From assembly GCA_019911965.1 (NCBI GenBank), contig JAIOJF010000034.1, positions 62,001 through 126,000 on the forward strand: a stretch of 64,000 nt of DNA. Reading direction: 5' to 3'. Positions 28,325 to 38,947 of this stretch are shown piece by piece. The DNA comes from Paracoccaceae bacterium (lineage in GTDB: Bacteria; Pseudomonadota; Alphaproteobacteria; Rhodobacterales; Rhodobacteraceae). Position 1 is the stretch's first letter; each line of letters starts with the position of its first letter. Below the pieces are notes generated by a model. That model saw nothing but the letters and a program-made list of their open reading frames with translations. It was not told where the DNA came from and did no database searches. The translations under genes and the position numbers were made by a program.

Positions 28325-29476
28325 TCAGGCCTTCCAGGTCACAAGCGCCGAGGCGACGAAATTCCACAAGGCACCGACCAGCGCGCCGAAGAACCCGGCC
28401 AAAGCCCACCACGGCAGCACCGCATAGATCGCCGTGGCAACCCCGATATTGGCCACCGCCCCCACCGCGCAGACGGCGTAAAAAGACAGCAGGCCTCGGA
28501 AGAACGCCCGCCCGCGCAAGGTGCGGTCCTTGTAGGTCAGCGCGTTGTTCAGCGTGAAATTCGAGGTCATCGCCACAAGCACCGAAACCGACTTGGCGAT
28601 TGCGAAATCGGTCTGCGTCAGCAGCAGGCGCAGGATCGCCAGATCGACGAACAGGCCGGTCATGCCGACCATCATGAACAGGATGAAACGGATCGACACC
28701 AGGCCGCCGGTCATCCGCACCAGCAAGAGGCTGAGGAATTCCAGCGTGACGGCGCTGTCCATCTTGCTGTCGCCATGCTGGCGCTCGCGGAAGGTATAGG
28801 GCACCTCCGCCACCTTCCAGCCCCCGCGCGAGGCTGACAGCATATCGGCGAGTATCTTGAAGCCCTGGCTTTGCAGACCCAGCACCACCGCGTTGAAACT
28901 TTCGCGGCGCACCATGAAAAAGCCGCTCATCGGGTCGCTGGCGGTGATGCGCAACATCTTGCGGGCCAGCGCCGTGGCAACATCGCTGCCCCATTTGCGG
29001 ATCGCCGACAGGCCGGTGCCGGACGAGCCTCCTTCGACATTGCGGCTGCCGATCACCAGGTCCAGATCGGGGGTATCGCGGAAGCGGGCGACCATCTCGG
29101 CCAGCACGGTTTCGTCATGCTGCAGATCGGCGTCCATCACCGCGACAAGGGGCGCGACCGATGACAGGATGCCCTCGATACAGGCACCGGCCAATCCACG
29201 CCGGCCGATCCGGTGGAGAACCCGCACGTCGCCGCGCTCGCGGCCCACGGCGCGGACCTCCCTGGCGGTGCCGTCGGGACTGTCGTCATCGACAAAGACA
29301 ACCTCCCAGTTCAGCCCGTTCAGGGCGGCGTCCAGCAGATCGACCAGCGGACGGATATTGCCACGCTCGTTGAACGTCGGCACAACGATGGTCAGGTCCG
29401 GGATCGGTTTTCTGTCGGTACGGGCTGGCAATGGGGCGGCTCGGGGGTTTTTCAGGTTCGCGTCCAAATCCAGCAA
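28325..29476 (-). CDS. Polyprenyl-phosphate glycosyltransferase (GT2) fused to GtrA domain
   Basis: 383 aa. Residues about 25-245 are a GT2 dolichol-phosphate-mannose-synthase-like domain: LTIVVPTFNERGNI, VFVDDDSPDGT, VMDADLQHDE (DXD) and FRERQHGDSKMD. Residues about 255-383 form a four-helix GtrA-like membrane domain. It should transfer a sugar from a nucleotide donor onto polyprenyl phosphate and help flip it, feeding the GT39-type enzyme downstream. The start codon is uncertain: the frame begins with TTG at 29476, and no ATG precedes the conserved region. Confidence 0.85.
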   Translation of the reverse strand: MLDLDANLKNPRAAPLPARTDRKPIPDLTIVVPTFNERGNIRPLVDLLDAALNGLNWEVVFVDDDSPDGTAREVRAVGRERGDVRVLHRIGRRGLAGACIEGILSSVAPLVAVMDADLQHDETVLAEMVARFRDTPDLDLVIGSRNVEGGSSGTGLSAIRKWGSDVATALARKMLRITASDPMSGFFMVRRESFNAVVLGLQSQGFKILADMLSASRGGWKVAEVPYTFRERQHGDSKMDSAVTLEFLSLLLVRMTGGLVSIRFILFMMVGMTGLFVDLAILRLLLTQTDFAIAKSVSVLVAMTSNFTLNNALTYKDRTLRGRAFFRGLLSFYAVCAVGAVANIGVATAIYAVLPWWALAGFFGALVGALWNFVASALVTWKA

Positions 29477-29607
29477 ATGCCTGCGAAAGGCAAGGTTTTT
29501 CTATGCCATTGGCCGTTTGCCGCCGGTCAGGCGCGGCATCTGCCCTCTTTTCAAACCGCCCCGATCACGCCATAACCGCCGCGAACCGCACCTGAAAGGA
29601 TGCTGCG

Positions 29608-30195
29608 ATGCGCAAGGCCACGATCTCCCGCAAGACCGCCGAAACCTCGATCGAGGTCACGATCAACCTCGACGGCAGCGGCGTGTTCGACAATCAGACC
29701 GGCATCGGGTTCTTCGATCACATGCTGGACCAGCTGGCCCGCCACGCGCTGATCGACATGAAAATCCGCGCCACGGGCGATTTGCATATCGACGATCACC
29801 ACACGGTCGAGGATACCGGCATCGCCCTTGGCAAGGCGCTGGCTGAGGCGGTAGGCGACAAGAAGGGCATCCGCCGCTACGGCTCGTGCCTGTTGCCGAT
29901 GGACGAGGCATTGGTGCGGGCGGCGCTCGATCTGTCGGGGCGGCCATTCCTTGTCTGGAACCTCGATCTGCCGACCGCAAAGATCGGTGCTTTCGATACC
30001 GAACTGGTGCGCGAGTTCTTCACCGCCTTCGCCATGAACGGCGGCATCACGCTGCATGTCGAAAAACTGGCCGGTGCCAACAGCCACCACATCGCCGAGG
30101 CGGCGTTCAAGGCGGTGGCCCGCAGCCTGCGCGATGCGCTGGAAACCGATCCGCGCAAGGCCGATGCGATCCCCTCGACCAAGGGTATCCTCTGA
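29608..30195 (+). CDS. hisB: Imidazoleglycerol-phosphate dehydratase
   Basis: 195 aa monofunctional dehydratase of histidine synthesis. The metal-binding duplicated motifs [10 protein letters not shown] (about 60-69) and [10 protein letters not shown] (about 158-167) are intact, and the N-terminus has [22 protein letters not shown] lies upstream of the ATG. First gene of hisB-H-A-F-E; hisH starts 2 bp after its stop. Confidence 0.97.
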   Translation: MRKATISRKTAETSIEVTINLDGSGVFDNQTGIGFFDHMLDQLARHALIDMKIRATGDLHIDDHHTVEDTGIALGKALAEAVGDKKGIRRYGSCLLPMDEALVRAALDLSGRPFLVWNLDLPTAKIGAFDTELVREFFTAFAMNGGITLHVEKLAGANSHHIAEAAFKAVARSLRDALETDPRKADAIPSTKGIL

Positions 30196-30197
30196 AC

Positions 30198-30839
30198 ATG
30201 GCCTGCGTCATCGTTGACTACAATTCCGGCAACCTGCATTCGGCGGAAAAGAGCTTTCAGCGGATGGCACGGGAAACCGGCGCGGGCGAAATCGTCGTAT
30301 CATCCAACCCCGACGTGGTGGCACGCGCGGACCGGATCGTGCTGCCGGGTGTCGGGGCCTTCGCCGATTGCCGCGCCGGGCTGTTGTCGTTCGACGGGCT
30401 GTTCGACGCAATCGAGGCGGCGGTACGGGGCCGGGGCGTGCCGTTTCTGGGCATCTGTGTCGGCATGCAGATGATGGCAACGCGCGGGCTGGAACACGGG
30501 CTGGACACGCCGGGATTTGACTGGATCGGGGGCGAGGTGGTGGCGCTGACGCCTTCCGACAAGGCGCTGAAAATCCCGCATATGGGCTGGAACGATCTGG
30601 TGATCGACACCACCCATCCGGTGCTGGCAGGGATCGAAACCGGCGATCACGCCTATTTCGTGCATTCCTACCACCTGGCCACCGCCGACAATAGCGACCG
30701 GCTGGCGCATTGCGATTACGGTGGGCCGGTCACGGCGATGGTCGGGCGCGACAACATGGTCGGCACGCAGTTTCACCCCGAGAAAAGCCAATCAACCGGC
30801 TTGCGGCTGATTGGCAATTTCCTGAACTGGACGCCCTAG
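30198..30839 (+). CDS. hisH: Imidazole glycerol phosphate synthase, glutaminase subunit
   Basis: 213 aa class-I glutamine amidotransferase. Nucleophile C87 in [11 protein letters not shown], and the His/Glu pair in QFHPEKSQ near the C-terminus. Supplies ammonia to HisF. The ATG at 30198 follows the hisB stop directly, indicating coupling. Confidence 0.96.
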   Translation: MACVIVDYNSGNLHSAEKSFQRMARETGAGEIVVSSNPDVVARADRIVLPGVGAFADCRAGLLSFDGLFDAIEAAVRGRGVPFLGICVGMQMMATRGLEHGLDTPGFDWIGGEVVALTPSDKALKIPHMGWNDLVIDTTHPVLAGIETGDHAYFVHSYHLATADNSDRLAHCDYGGPVTAMVGRDNMVGTQFHPEKSQSTGLRLIGNFLNWTP

Positions 30840-30843
30840 GCGG

Positions 30844-31236
30844 TTACTGCGAGACGCGCTTCCAGGTCTGCTTGGAACACAGCAGACCACCGGCAACGCA
30901 GCCTTTCAGGTACAGCGTGTTGCCGTCCAGATCGATCTTGCCGATATAGATCTTGTCGTTCGACGGACGCCAGACATTGCCGGTGTAATGGTTGTTGCCC
31001 TGCGGCTCCATGTTGATGACCAGCATCTTGCCCAGATTCTCGGACGCATATTCGCCGTTGGAATTGAAGGTCCGCTTGATCCAGCCGCAGATCTTGTCGG
31101 CACAGGGCCGTACGTCGATATAGGCGTAGGACCCGTCATCGACCTCGGTCTGCCACATGCCTTCCACCGGATCGGCGGCCTGGGCGGCACCCGCGACGAA
31201 CAGGCCTGCGACAAGGCTTGCAATCAGTTTTTTCAT
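30844..31236 (-). CDS. DUF2147 secreted protein
   Basis: 130 aa with a clear signal peptide ([20 protein letters not shown], cleavage before ADPVEG) and a DUF2147 domain: [56 protein letters not shown]. Four cysteines could form disulfides in the periplasm. Function is unknown. GGGAGGAT precedes the ATG at 31236. It sits inside the his cluster on the opposite strand, so hisA must use its own promoter in the 137-bp gap. Confidence 0.85.
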   Translation of the reverse strand: MKKLIASLVAGLFVAGAAQAADPVEGMWQTEVDDGSYAYIDVRPCADKICGWIKRTFNSNGEYASENLGKMLVINMEPQGNNHYTGNVWRPSNDKIYIGKIDLDGNTLYLKGCVAGGLLCSKQTWKRVSQ

Positions 31237-31373
31237 GTTATCCTCCCAATGGTTGGGCGAATGTTCTCCGATACGGCGATTCCCTGCAAGCATTTCCTTG
31301 CGGCAGCGCCCGGCCTTGGCATTTCGCCCTGCCTGTGCTTAAGAACGGCGAAACCATCAGCGGAAGGCCCCAG

Positions 31374-32096
31374 ATGATCCTTTACCCCGCGATTGACCTG
31401 AAGGATGGCCAGTGCGTGCGCCTTCTGAAGGGCGACATGGACAAGACCACCGTGTTCAACGACAACCCCGCCGCGCAGGCGCTGGCGTTTCAGGATGCGG
31501 GCTGCGAATGGCTGCACATGGTCGATTTGAACGGGGCGTTCGCGGGCCAGCCGGTCAATGGCGATGCGGTCGAGGTGATCCTGGCGGCCCTCAGCATCCC
31601 CGCCCAGCTTGGCGGCGGTATCCGCGACATGGCCACCATCGAAATGTGGCTGGCCAGGGGGCTGGCGCGGGTGATCCTGGGCACGGTTGCGGTGGAAAAC
31701 CCCGCGCTGGTGCGCGAGGCGGCGGCGGCCTTTCCGGGGCATGTGGCAGTCGGCATTGATGCCCGCAACGGCAGGGTGGCCACCAAGGGCTGGGCGACCG
31801 AGACCGATGTGCAGGTCACCGATCTGGCGCGGCAATTCGAGGATGCGGGCGTTGCCGCGATCATCTACACCGATATCGACCGCGACGGCGCGATGCAGGG
31901 GCCGAACATCGCCGCCACCGCCGCCCTTGCCAATGCGGTGTCGATCCCGGTGATCGCCTCGGGCGGGGTGTCGTCGCTGGCGGACCTGAAGGCGCTGAAG
32001 GACTGCGGCGCGCCGCTGAACGGGGCGATTTCGGGGCGCGCATTGTATGACGGCAAGATCGCGCTTGCCGATGCCATCGCGCTGCTGAAAGACTGA
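31374..32096 (+). CDS. hisA: ProFAR isomerase
   Basis: 240 aa (beta-alpha)8 barrel that isomerises ProFAR to PRFAR. Catalytic Asp in [14 protein letters not shown] (D8) and in the mirror half [17 protein letters not shown] and ASGGVSS phosphate loops are present. GGAAGG lies upstream of the ATG at 31374. Confidence 0.96.
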   Translation: MILYPAIDLKDGQCVRLLKGDMDKTTVFNDNPAAQALAFQDAGCEWLHMVDLNGAFAGQPVNGDAVEVILAALSIPAQLGGGIRDMATIEMWLARGLARVILGTVAVENPALVREAAAAFPGHVAVGIDARNGRVATKGWATETDVQVTDLARQFEDAGVAAIIYTDIDRDGAMQGPNIAATAALANAVSIPVIASGGVSSLADLKALKDCGAPLNGAISGRALYDGKIALADAIALLKD

Positions 32097-32099
32097 ACC

Positions 32100-32858
32100 A
32101 TGCTGAAAACCCGCATCATTCCCTGCCTTGACGTGAAGGATGGCCGCGTCGTCAAGGGGGTCAACTTTGTCGATCTGGTCGATGCCGGCGATCCGGTGGA
32201 ATCGGCACGCGCCTATGATGCCGCCGGGGCGGATGAATTGTGCTTTCTCGACATCAACGCCACCCATGAAAACCGCGGCACGATGTACGATGTCGCGCGC
32301 CGCACCGCCGAGCAATGCTTCATGCCGCTGACCATCGGCGGTGGCGTGCGCACGCCCGACGATGTGCGCGCGCTTCTGCTGGCGGGGGCCGACAAGGTCT
32401 CGTTCAACTCCGCCGCCGTGGCCGACCCGGACGTGGTGGCACGGTCTGCAGACAGGTTCGGCAACCAGTGTATCGTTGTCGCCATCGACGCGAAAACCGT
32501 CAGCCCCGGCAAATGGGAGATTTTCACCCACGGCGGTCGCCGCGCCACCGGCATTGATGCGGTGGAATTCGCGCTGCTGGTCGAAGCCAGGGGCGCTGGG
32601 GAAATCCTTCTGACCTCGATGGATCGTGACGGCACGCGGGCCGGGTTCAACCTGCCGCTCACCCGCGCCATCGCCGATGCGGTCTCGATCCCGGTCATTG
32701 CTTCGGGCGGGGTCGGCAACCTCGATCATCTGGTCGAAGGCGTGACAAAGGGCCATGCCAGCGCGGTGCTGGCCGCCTCGATCTTCCATTTCGGCGATTA
32801 TACAATCGCCGAGGCCAAGGCCCATATGGCCGCCGCCGGTATCGCGGTGCGGCTATGA
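32100..32858 (+). CDS. hisF: Imidazole glycerol phosphate synthase, cyclase subunit
   Basis: 252 aa barrel partner of HisH. Catalytic Asp in [13 protein letters not shown] (D11) and [11 protein letters not shown] (about D130). 3-bp gap from hisA, and it overlaps hisE by ATGA. Confidence 0.97.
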   Translation: MLKTRIIPCLDVKDGRVVKGVNFVDLVDAGDPVESARAYDAAGADELCFLDINATHENRGTMYDVARRTAEQCFMPLTIGGGVRTPDDVRALLLAGADKVSFNSAAVADPDVVARSADRFGNQCIVVAIDAKTVSPGKWEIFTHGGRRATGIDAVEFALLVEARGAGEILLTSMDRDGTRAGFNLPLTRAIADAVSIPVIASGGVGNLDHLVEGVTKGHASAVLAASIFHFGDYTIAEAKAHMAAAGIAVRL

Positions 32859-33172
32859 GCGATATCCTGCACCGCCTTGCCGCCACCATCGCCGCCCGCA
32901 AGGGGGCCGATCCGGATACGTCCTGGACGGCAAAGCTGCTGGCCAAGGGCCCGGAAAAGGCGGCCGAGAAATTCGGCGAGGAAGCGGTGGAGGCGATCAT
33001 CGCGGCGGTGAAAAACGATCCCGAGAACCTGAAGGCCGAGGCCGCGGACGTGCTTTATCACCTGCTGGTCATGCTGGCGGCCCGCGATGTGGCGCTGGCC
33101 GATGTACTCGGCGAACTGGAACGCCGCGAGGGCCTGTCCGGAATTGCCGAAAAGGCTTCCCGCCCGCGCTGA
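32855..33172 (+). CDS. hisE: Phosphoribosyl-ATP pyrophosphatase
   Basis: 105 aa MazG-like all-alpha enzyme, second step of histidine synthesis. Metal-binding acidic residues in [13 protein letters not shown] and [13 protein letters not shown] match the family. Not fused to HisI here. Overlaps hisF. Confidence 0.95.
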   Translation: MSDILHRLAATIAARKGADPDTSWTAKLLAKGPEKAAEKFGEEAVEAIIAAVKNDPENLKAEAADVLYHLLVMLAARDVALADVLGELERREGLSGIAEKASRPR

Positions 33173-33245
33173 TCACCGGTTCACGATTGAAGCCAATCCG
33201 CCGCCACCTTATGCTGCGCCGCGTCGCATCGGTCGGGAGAACAAC

Positions 33246-34274
33246 ATGAAATTCACCTTTAGCGAGGATCACCGCCTGCATTTCCCGCAAGCCGAGCTTC
33301 ACGGCGGCGAGTTCGTCACGCCGTTCGAGCGCCCCAGCCGGGTGGAATATGTCCTGAACCGGCTGCGCACCGTCGGCATGACGGACCTGATCGCGCCTGA
33401 CGCCTACGATCCGGCCCCGGTCGCCGCCATCCACGATGCCGGGTATCTGAACTTCCTGGCCACCGCCTGGGCGGACTGGACGGCAGCAGGATATCGCGGC
33501 GAGATCGTGCCCACCGGCTTTCCGATGCGCCGGATGCAGCAGCGCATCCCGCAGGAAATCGACGGCAAGGCCGGATATTACTGCCTGGCGGTGGAAACCG
33601 CGATCACCGGCGGCACCTGGGCGGCGGCGCAATCGTCCTGCGCGGTGGCGCAGACGGCGCAGCGGCTGGTGGCGGGCGGTGATCGCGCCGCCTTCGCACT
33701 GTGCCGCCCGCCGGGGCATCATGCGGCGATTGATATGTATGGCGGCTATTGCTTCATCAACAACGCCGCTGTCGCCGCCGAGATGTTCCGCCGCGACGGC
33801 GCGAAGCGGGTGGCGATCCTGGATGTCGATTTCCACCACGGCAACGGTACGCAGGATATCTTCTATCACCGCGACGACGTGCTGTTCTGCTCGCTGCATG
33901 GCGCACCTGAAACCGCGTTTCCCTACTTCCTTGGCTATGCGGATGAAACCGGCGCGGGCAAGGGCGAGGGCTTCAACGCCAATTACCCGATGCCCGAGGG
34001 TACGCCATACGAGGTCTGGGGCGCAGCGCTGGATGATGCGGCAAGGCGGATCGCGACATTCGGCCCGGATGCGCTGGTGGTGTCTCTGGGGGTCGATACC
34101 TTCAAGGACGATCCGATCAGCTATTTCAAGCTCGATTCACCCGATTTCCTAAAGATCGGCCAGCGGATTGCGCGGCTGGGCCTGCCGACATTGTTCGTGA
34201 TGGAAGGCGGCTATGCGATCGGCGCGATCGGGCTGAATACCGTGAACGTGCTGGAGGGATTCGAGAACGCCTGA
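33246..34274 (+). CDS. Acetylpolyamine amidohydrolase-like (histone deacetylase superfamily)
   Basis: 342 aa zinc hydrolase of the arginase/HDAC fold. Motifs: RPPGHHAA (catalytic His pair), GGYCFINNAAVAA, DVDFHHGNGTQDIFY (zinc Asp/His), SLGVDTFKDDP (zinc Asp) and EGGYAIGAIG. Full length. It lies next to a polyamine-type ABC operon, which favours N-acetylpolyamine deacetylation over other substrates. The frame opens earlier inside hisE, but the ATG at 33246 starts the conserved domain. Converges on the TetR gene with a 4-bp gap. Confidence 0.85.
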   Translation: MKFTFSEDHRLHFPQAELHGGEFVTPFERPSRVEYVLNRLRTVGMTDLIAPDAYDPAPVAAIHDAGYLNFLATAWADWTAAGYRGEIVPTGFPMRRMQQRIPQEIDGKAGYYCLAVETAITGGTWAAAQSSCAVAQTAQRLVAGGDRAAFALCRPPGHHAAIDMYGGYCFINNAAVAAEMFRRDGAKRVAILDVDFHHGNGTQDIFYHRDDVLFCSLHGAPETAFPYFLGYADETGAGKGEGFNANYPMPEGTPYEVWGAALDDAARRIATFGPDALVVSLGVDTFKDDPISYFKLDSPDFLKIGQRIARLGLPTLFVMEGGYAIGAIGLNTVNVLEGFENA

Positions 34275-34278
34275 CGGA

Positions 34279-35001
34279 TCAGCCCCGCGCCGTCCTCGCG
34301 GTTGCCGGTTCGGCAAACCGGTCGTCGAACAGCAGCGACACCATCTGCGCCACATCGCGTTCCAGGCGCTTGTGATGTGTTGCCAGCGACATCCTGTCGT
34401 TCTTGATGAATTCCATGTAATGCGCGGTCCAGCGGTCAAAGAACAGATGCGCCAGGAAGACCGGATCGGGAACCTTGCCGTTGCGCAGAACCAGCGGATA
34501 GGCGGCGAACAGCCTTGCCAGTTCCTCGATCAGCTTGCTGTCCAAGGACGCGAAACGCTGCTCGAAATCGGTGTTTGGGCGGCGGATATTGGCCGCCTCG
34601 GCATACCGCCAGACCCGTTTGCCCGCGATCCCGATGGTCTTTTCGGAAACGTCGCTCAGGAATTCGGTCAGGGTTTCCAGAAGATTGTTGTCGGCTGAAT
34701 AGGTAACATTGTCCCAGCGCTTGCGCGAGGTTTCCGCCCCCTCGAAGATCAGGCAACTTAGCAGATTGTCCTTTGATCCGAAGTAGTTGAAAACCGTCGG
34801 CGCGGACACGCCGGCTTTTTCGGCGATGGCGGCGACGGTGGTGGCCTCGATCCCCTGCACCGCGAACAGTTTTTCCGCGCAGCGCAGGATCTCGTGCCGA
34901 CGCTTTGCCTTCTTGCGATCCCGAAGGCCGGGCGCACCTGCCTTGCTGGCATTCGGGGCGGCATTCTGGCGGGCGGCATCTGGCAAGACCGGCAACTCCA
35001 C
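34279..35001 (-). CDS. TetR-family transcriptional regulator
   Basis: 240 aa. TetR HTH at about residues 35-85 (EILRCAEKLFAVQGIEATTVAAIAEKAGVS, then PTVFNYFGSKDNLL); the rest is a helical ligand-binding domain. Starts with GTG at 35001; a basic linker precedes the HTH, and the true start could be a little later. It diverges from potABCD across a 108-bp AT-rich gap containing the palindrome at 35008-35021, a likely autoregulatory operator that may also control the transporter. Confidence 0.85.
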   Translation of the reverse strand: MELPVLPDAARQNAAPNASKAGAPGLRDRKKAKRRHEILRCAEKLFAVQGIEATTVAAIAEKAGVSAPTVFNYFGSKDNLLSCLIFEGAETSRKRWDNVTYSADNNLLETLTEFLSDVSEKTIGIAGKRVWRYAEAANIRRPNTDFEQRFASLDSKLIEELARLFAAYPLVLRNGKVPDPVFLAHLFFDRWTAHYMEFIKNDRMSLATHHKRLERDVAQMVSLLFDDRFAEPATARTARG

Positions 35002-35007
35002 AAATTT

Positions 35008-35021
35008 TTTAGTCTGCTAAA
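35008..35021. promoter_or_regulatory. Palindromic operator candidate between tetR and potA
   Basis: TTTAGTCTGCTAAA, a 14-bp sequence with perfect 5-bp arms and a 4-bp centre, lies 6 bp upstream of the tetR start codon. TTGACG (35030-35035) just beyond could be the -35 for potA; its -10 is not clear. Binding by the adjacent TetR protein is inferred. Confidence 0.45.
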
Positions 35022-35109
35022 TTTTTTTATTGACGCAATTATTTTATGTCAATAGCAATATATCCAGTACCTGTCCTTCCGTCTGCCATAGCGAGTCGAC
35101 CAAGACGCC

Positions 35110-36171
35110 ATGATCGAAATCAGTAAAGTGAGCAAAGTCTTCGGCAGCGGCGATGCGGCTGTCGCCGCCCTGAAGGATGTGGACGCCACAATTCAGGAGA
35201 ACGAGTTCTTTACCCTGCTCGGCCCATCGGGCTGCGGCAAGACCACGCTGTTGCGGCTGATCGCCGGGTTCGATCATCCGACTGGCGGAACCATACGTCT
35301 GGCGGGGGACGACATCACTTATCTGCCGCCGAACAAGCGGCCGGTGAACACGGTGTTCCAGAACTACGCGCTGTTCCCGCATATGACGGTGGCCGGGAAT
35401 ATCGCCTTCGGGCTGGAAATGCTGGGCCAGTCAAAGACGCAGATTGCCGAGACCGTCGACAAGATGCTGGATCTCGTCCAGATGCAGGCGCTGCGCAACC
35501 GTTACACCACGGAGATCTCCGGCGGCCAGCAACAGCGGGTCGCGCTGGCGCGTGCGCTGGCACCGCAGCCCAAGGTATTGTTGCTGGACGAGCCGTTGTC
35601 GGCGCTGGACCTGAAGCTCAGAAAGGAAATGCAGATCGAACTGAAGCGGCTGCAATCGGAAACCGGCATCACTTTCGTCTTTGTCACACACGATCAGGAA
35701 GAAGCCTTGACCATGTCCGACCGGATCGCGGTGATGCGCGATGGGCATATCCTTCAGGTCGGCAGCCCGCGCGACATCTACAACCATCCGGTTGATCGCT
35801 TCGTCGCGGATTTCATCGGTGAAACCAATTTCCTGACGGCGCGTGTCGCCGGCAAGAAGGTGAAATTGACCTCGGGCGACGTGATTGCGGCGGGCGATGT
35901 TTCCCGCCACGGCGAAGGCGCCGAGGTCACGGTGGCGGTTCGCCCCGAACAGGTGCGCATCGGAGAGGCCGGTGCCAAGGGCGGCATCGCCGCGACGGTG
36001 AACCAGACCGTCTATTTCGGCACCGATACGCATATCCACCTGAAACTCGGAGACGGATCGGACCTGGTGGCGCGCCTGCAAAGCCCGCCATCCGGCGAAT
36101 CCGGTCTGTCGCAGGGTGCTGCGGTGTCGGTACAGTTCACCGATGGCGCGGTGCAGGTCCTGGAGTCCTGA
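35110..36171 (+). CDS. potA: Polyamine-type ABC transporter, ATPase
   Basis: 353 aa. Walker [14 protein letters not shown] (about 38-50), Q-loop, ABC signature [15 protein letters not shown], Walker [15 protein letters not shown]-loop VTHDQEEAL. The C-terminal TOBE-type regulatory domain begins at about residue 240 ([12 protein letters not shown]). PotA/PotG type of spermidine/putrescine importers. First gene of the operon; no strong SD is visible before the ATG at 35110. Confidence 0.9.
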   Translation: MIEISKVSKVFGSGDAAVAALKDVDATIQENEFFTLLGPSGCGKTTLLRLIAGFDHPTGGTIRLAGDDITYLPPNKRPVNTVFQNYALFPHMTVAGNIAFGLEMLGQSKTQIAETVDKMLDLVQMQALRNRYTTEISGGQQQRVALARALAPQPKVLLLDEPLSALDLKLRKEMQIELKRLQSETGITFVFVTHDQEEALTMSDRIAVMRDGHILQVGSPRDIYNHPVDRFVADFIGETNFLTARVAGKKVKLTSGDVIAAGDVSRHGEGAEVTVAVRPEQVRIGEAGAKGGIAATVNQTVYFGTDTHIHLKLGDGSDLVARLQSPPSGESGLSQGAAVSVQFTDGAVQVLES

Positions 36172-36172
36172 G

Positions 36173-37072
36173 ATGAGCACCAGCCTGGAAAAGCAACGCG
36201 CCCGGGATGGCTGGCTGTTGTCGGCACCGGCGCTGGTGCTTCTGGTATTCGCTGCTGCCGGACCTCTTCTGATCGTGGCGACCTACGCCTTCCTGACGCC
36301 CGGCGATTACTCCGGCGTGGTCTGGGATTTCACGCTGAAGGCATGGTTTCAGGTGTTGTTCGAGCGCGACATTTTCGATGATTCGATCAGTATGGCCGAC
36401 GCGCATCTGTCGATCTTCTGGCGCTCGATCCGCCTGTCGCTGCTGACCACGATCCTGACCTTCCTGTTCGGCCTGCCAACCGCATGGTTCATCGCCACAA
36501 GGCCCGCCAAGCAACGCGCGGCATGGCTGTTCCTGATTACCATTCCGTTCTGGACCAACCTTCTGATCCGCACCTTCGCCATCATGGAAGTGATCCGCTA
36601 TGACGGACTTCTGAACAAGGCGCTGCTGGGGATCGGCCTGATCGAAACCCCGCTCAGGATAATGTATACCGACACGGCGGTGCTGATCGGCATGACTTAT
36701 GTCTATCTGCCGCTCATGGTTCTGCCGATGTTCGCCGCCATCGACCGGCTGGACATCCGCCTGATCGAAGCCAGCTACGACCTCTACGCGACCCGCCTGA
36801 AAGTGCTGACCAAGATCATCCTGCCGATTGTTCGCCCGGGCATCATCGCCGGTTCGATCCTTGTCTTCGTGCCCTCGATCGGGGCCTATGTCACGCCGCG
36901 GGTGCTGGGCGGTGGCAAGAAGATGATGGTCGGCAACTTCATCGAATTGCAGTTCGGGGCCGGTCGCAACTGGCCGTTGGGCGCAGCTTTGTCGCTGATC
37001 CTGCTGCTGATCGTCTCGGTGGCGCTGATCTTTTATGTCCGCGTTTCGACCAGGAGCGATTCCGATGGCTGA
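36173..37072 (+). CDS. potB: Polyamine-type ABC transporter, permease 1
   Basis: 299 aa with 6 membrane segments. The EAA cytoplasmic loop reads EASYDLYATRLKVLTKIILPIVRPGI (about 200-225), which contacts PotA. Long first periplasmic loop. ATG 36173 lies 1 bp after the potA stop; the stop overlaps potC by 8 bp. Confidence 0.88.
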   Translation: MSTSLEKQRARDGWLLSAPALVLLVFAAAGPLLIVATYAFLTPGDYSGVVWDFTLKAWFQVLFERDIFDDSISMADAHLSIFWRSIRLSLLTTILTFLFGLPTAWFIATRPAKQRAAWLFLITIPFWTNLLIRTFAIMEVIRYDGLLNKALLGIGLIETPLRIMYTDTAVLIGMTYVYLPLMVLPMFAAIDRLDIRLIEASYDLYATRLKVLTKIILPIVRPGIIAGSILVFVPSIGAYVTPRVLGGGKKMMVGNFIELQFGAGRNWPLGAALSLILLLIVSVALIFYVRVSTRSDSDG

Positions 37073-37877
37073 GTTTGGCAGGCGCAAATTCTCGGCCACG
37101 GCGCTGCCGGGCTTTTCCACCGTGGCGGCGATCACGTTCATCGTGCTCTACGCACCGATCGTGACGCTGGTGATCTATTCCTTCAATGCGTCGGATTCGG
37201 TGGCGCTCTGGGGTGGGTTCTCGGCCAAATGGTACGGCATCGCCTGGCAGAATACCCATGTCCAGGAAGCGACGATCCGCTCGATCATCATCGCCGTCAG
37301 CGCCTCGGCCATCGCCACCACGGTGGCGACAATGGCAGCACTCGGCACAACACGGCGGGGCAAATACAGCGGCCAGACGCTGATCTACATCATGATCAAC
37401 CAGCCCCTGATGGTGCCTGAAATCGTTACTGCCGTGGCGTTGCTGATCTTCTTTGCCTCGATCAAGGTGGCCACCGGATATACCGGACTGATCTACCTGA
37501 TCGTCGCGCATTCGGCGTTCTGTGTACCGTTTGCCTATCTGCCGATCCGCGCCCGGCTGGAAGGAATGGACCTGACGCTGGAAACCGCCGCCGCCGATCT
37601 TTATTCCACGCCGTTCCGCACCTTCCGCCGGGTGACGCTGCCGCTGCTCGCCCCCGGCATTGCCGCCGGTGCGATGCTGGCCTTCGTGATCTCGCTGGAT
37701 GACGTGGTCATTACCGAGTTTGTAAAATCGGCCGGACAGGATACACTGCCGACCTACATGCTGGGGCAGCTCCGACGCGCTGTCACGCCCGAGGTCAACG
37801 CCATCGCGACCGCGCTGTTGTGCCTGACCGTGCTGCTGCTGACTCTTTTCTTCCTACTAACCCGGAAACGGGGCTGA
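37065..37877 (+). CDS. potC: Polyamine-type ABC transporter, permease 2
   Basis: 270 aa, 6 membrane segments, with EAA loop ETAAADLYSTPFRTFRRVTLPLLAPGI (about 175-200). AGGAG lies 8 nt before the ATG at 37065. The PotC-type N-terminus (YAPIVTLVIYSFNAS) is typical. Confidence 0.88.
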   Translation: MAEFGRRKFSATALPGFSTVAAITFIVLYAPIVTLVIYSFNASDSVALWGGFSAKWYGIAWQNTHVQEATIRSIIIAVSASAIATTVATMAALGTTRRGKYSGQTLIYIMINQPLMVPEIVTAVALLIFFASIKVATGYTGLIYLIVAHSAFCVPFAYLPIRARLEGMDLTLETAAADLYSTPFRTFRRVTLPLLAPGIAAGAMLAFVISLDDVVITEFVKSAGQDTLPTYMLGQLRRAVTPEVNAIATALLCLTVLLLTLFFLLTRKRG

Positions 37878-37910
37878 ACCCGTTCCTCAACAACCCGCAA
37901 GGAGTAAGAC

Positions 37911-38939
37911 ATGAAAAAGACACTGATCCTATCTGCCGTTGCCGCGCTGATCGCAGGCGCGGCCCATGCCGAAGGCGAATTGAACATCTACAACTGGGGC
38001 AACTACACCAACCCCGATCTGATCAAGAAGTTCGAGGAAGCCTATGACGTCAAGGTCACCATCACGGATTACGATTCCAACACCACCGCGCTGACCAAGG
38101 TCGAGGCCGGCGGCCACGGATTTGACATCGTGGTGCCGTCGAACGGTTATGTGAAAATCTTCATCGACAAGGGCCTGTTGCTGGAAACCCGCCCCGACCA
38201 GATGGAAAACTTCAAGAACATGGACCCGACCTGGGTCAATGTCGGCTGGGATATGGGCCGCCACTACACGGTGCCGTGGCAATGGGGTTCTACCGGCGTT
38301 GCCGTGAACACATCGACCTATTCCGGCGATATCAACACCTCGGCGATCTTCCTCGATCCGCCGGCGGAACTTGCCGGCAAGATCAACGTGGTGCCGGAGA
38401 TGGCCGACGTGATGGCGATGGCGATCTACTATGTCGGCGGCACCGATAGCTGCACCGAAGACAAGGAGATCCTGAAAAAGGCCCGCGACGTACTGGTCGC
38501 CGCCAAGCCAAGCTGGCTGTCGATGGATTACGGCACCACCGACAAATTGTCGTCGGGCGAATGGGTCGCATCGGTGAACTGGAACGGCTCCACCTTCCGC
38601 GCCCGCCTGGCCAATCCGACCGTGCAATACGGCTATCCGGTCGAAGGCTATCCCCTTTGGATGGATTCGGTTGCGGTCCTGGCCGATGCCAAGAACGTCG
38701 AAAACGCCAAACTGTTCCAGAACTTCATCATGGATCCGGAAAACGCGGCGATGATCTCGGCCTTTGCGCGCTATTCCAACGGCATCATGGGCTCTGACGC
38801 CTTCATGCCGGCAGACATGAAGACGGCACCGGAAATCAATCCGCCGGCGGAACTGGCGGCAGCCGGTAAATTCGCCGAGGCCTGCCCGAAAGCGGTGCAG
38901 GACATCCACACCGCTATCTGGACCGAACTTCAGAAATAA
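37911..38939 (+). CDS. potD: Polyamine-type ABC transporter, periplasmic binding protein
   Basis: 342 aa. Signal peptide MKKTLILSAVAALIAGAAHA, then the PotD/PotF N-terminus ELNIYNWGNYTNPDLIKKFE. Acidic and aromatic residues expected for polyamine binding are present (NWG at the start, WQWGSTGVAVN, SMDYG, YPVEGYPLWMDS). Substrate (putrescine, spermidine or an acetylated form) is uncertain; the nearby acetylpolyamine hydrolase gene is suggestive. Last gene before a hairpin. Confidence 0.88.
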   Translation: MKKTLILSAVAALIAGAAHAEGELNIYNWGNYTNPDLIKKFEEAYDVKVTITDYDSNTTALTKVEAGGHGFDIVVPSNGYVKIFIDKGLLLETRPDQMENFKNMDPTWVNVGWDMGRHYTVPWQWGSTGVAVNTSTYSGDINTSAIFLDPPAELAGKINVVPEMADVMAMAIYYVGGTDSCTEDKEILKKARDVLVAAKPSWLSMDYGTTDKLSSGEWVASVNWNGSTFRARLANPTVQYGYPVEGYPLWMDSVAVLADAKNVENAKLFQNFIMDPENAAMISAFARYSNGIMGSDAFMPADMKTAPEINPPAELAAAGKFAEACPKAVQDIHTAIWTELQK

Positions 38940-38947
38940 CGCTAACC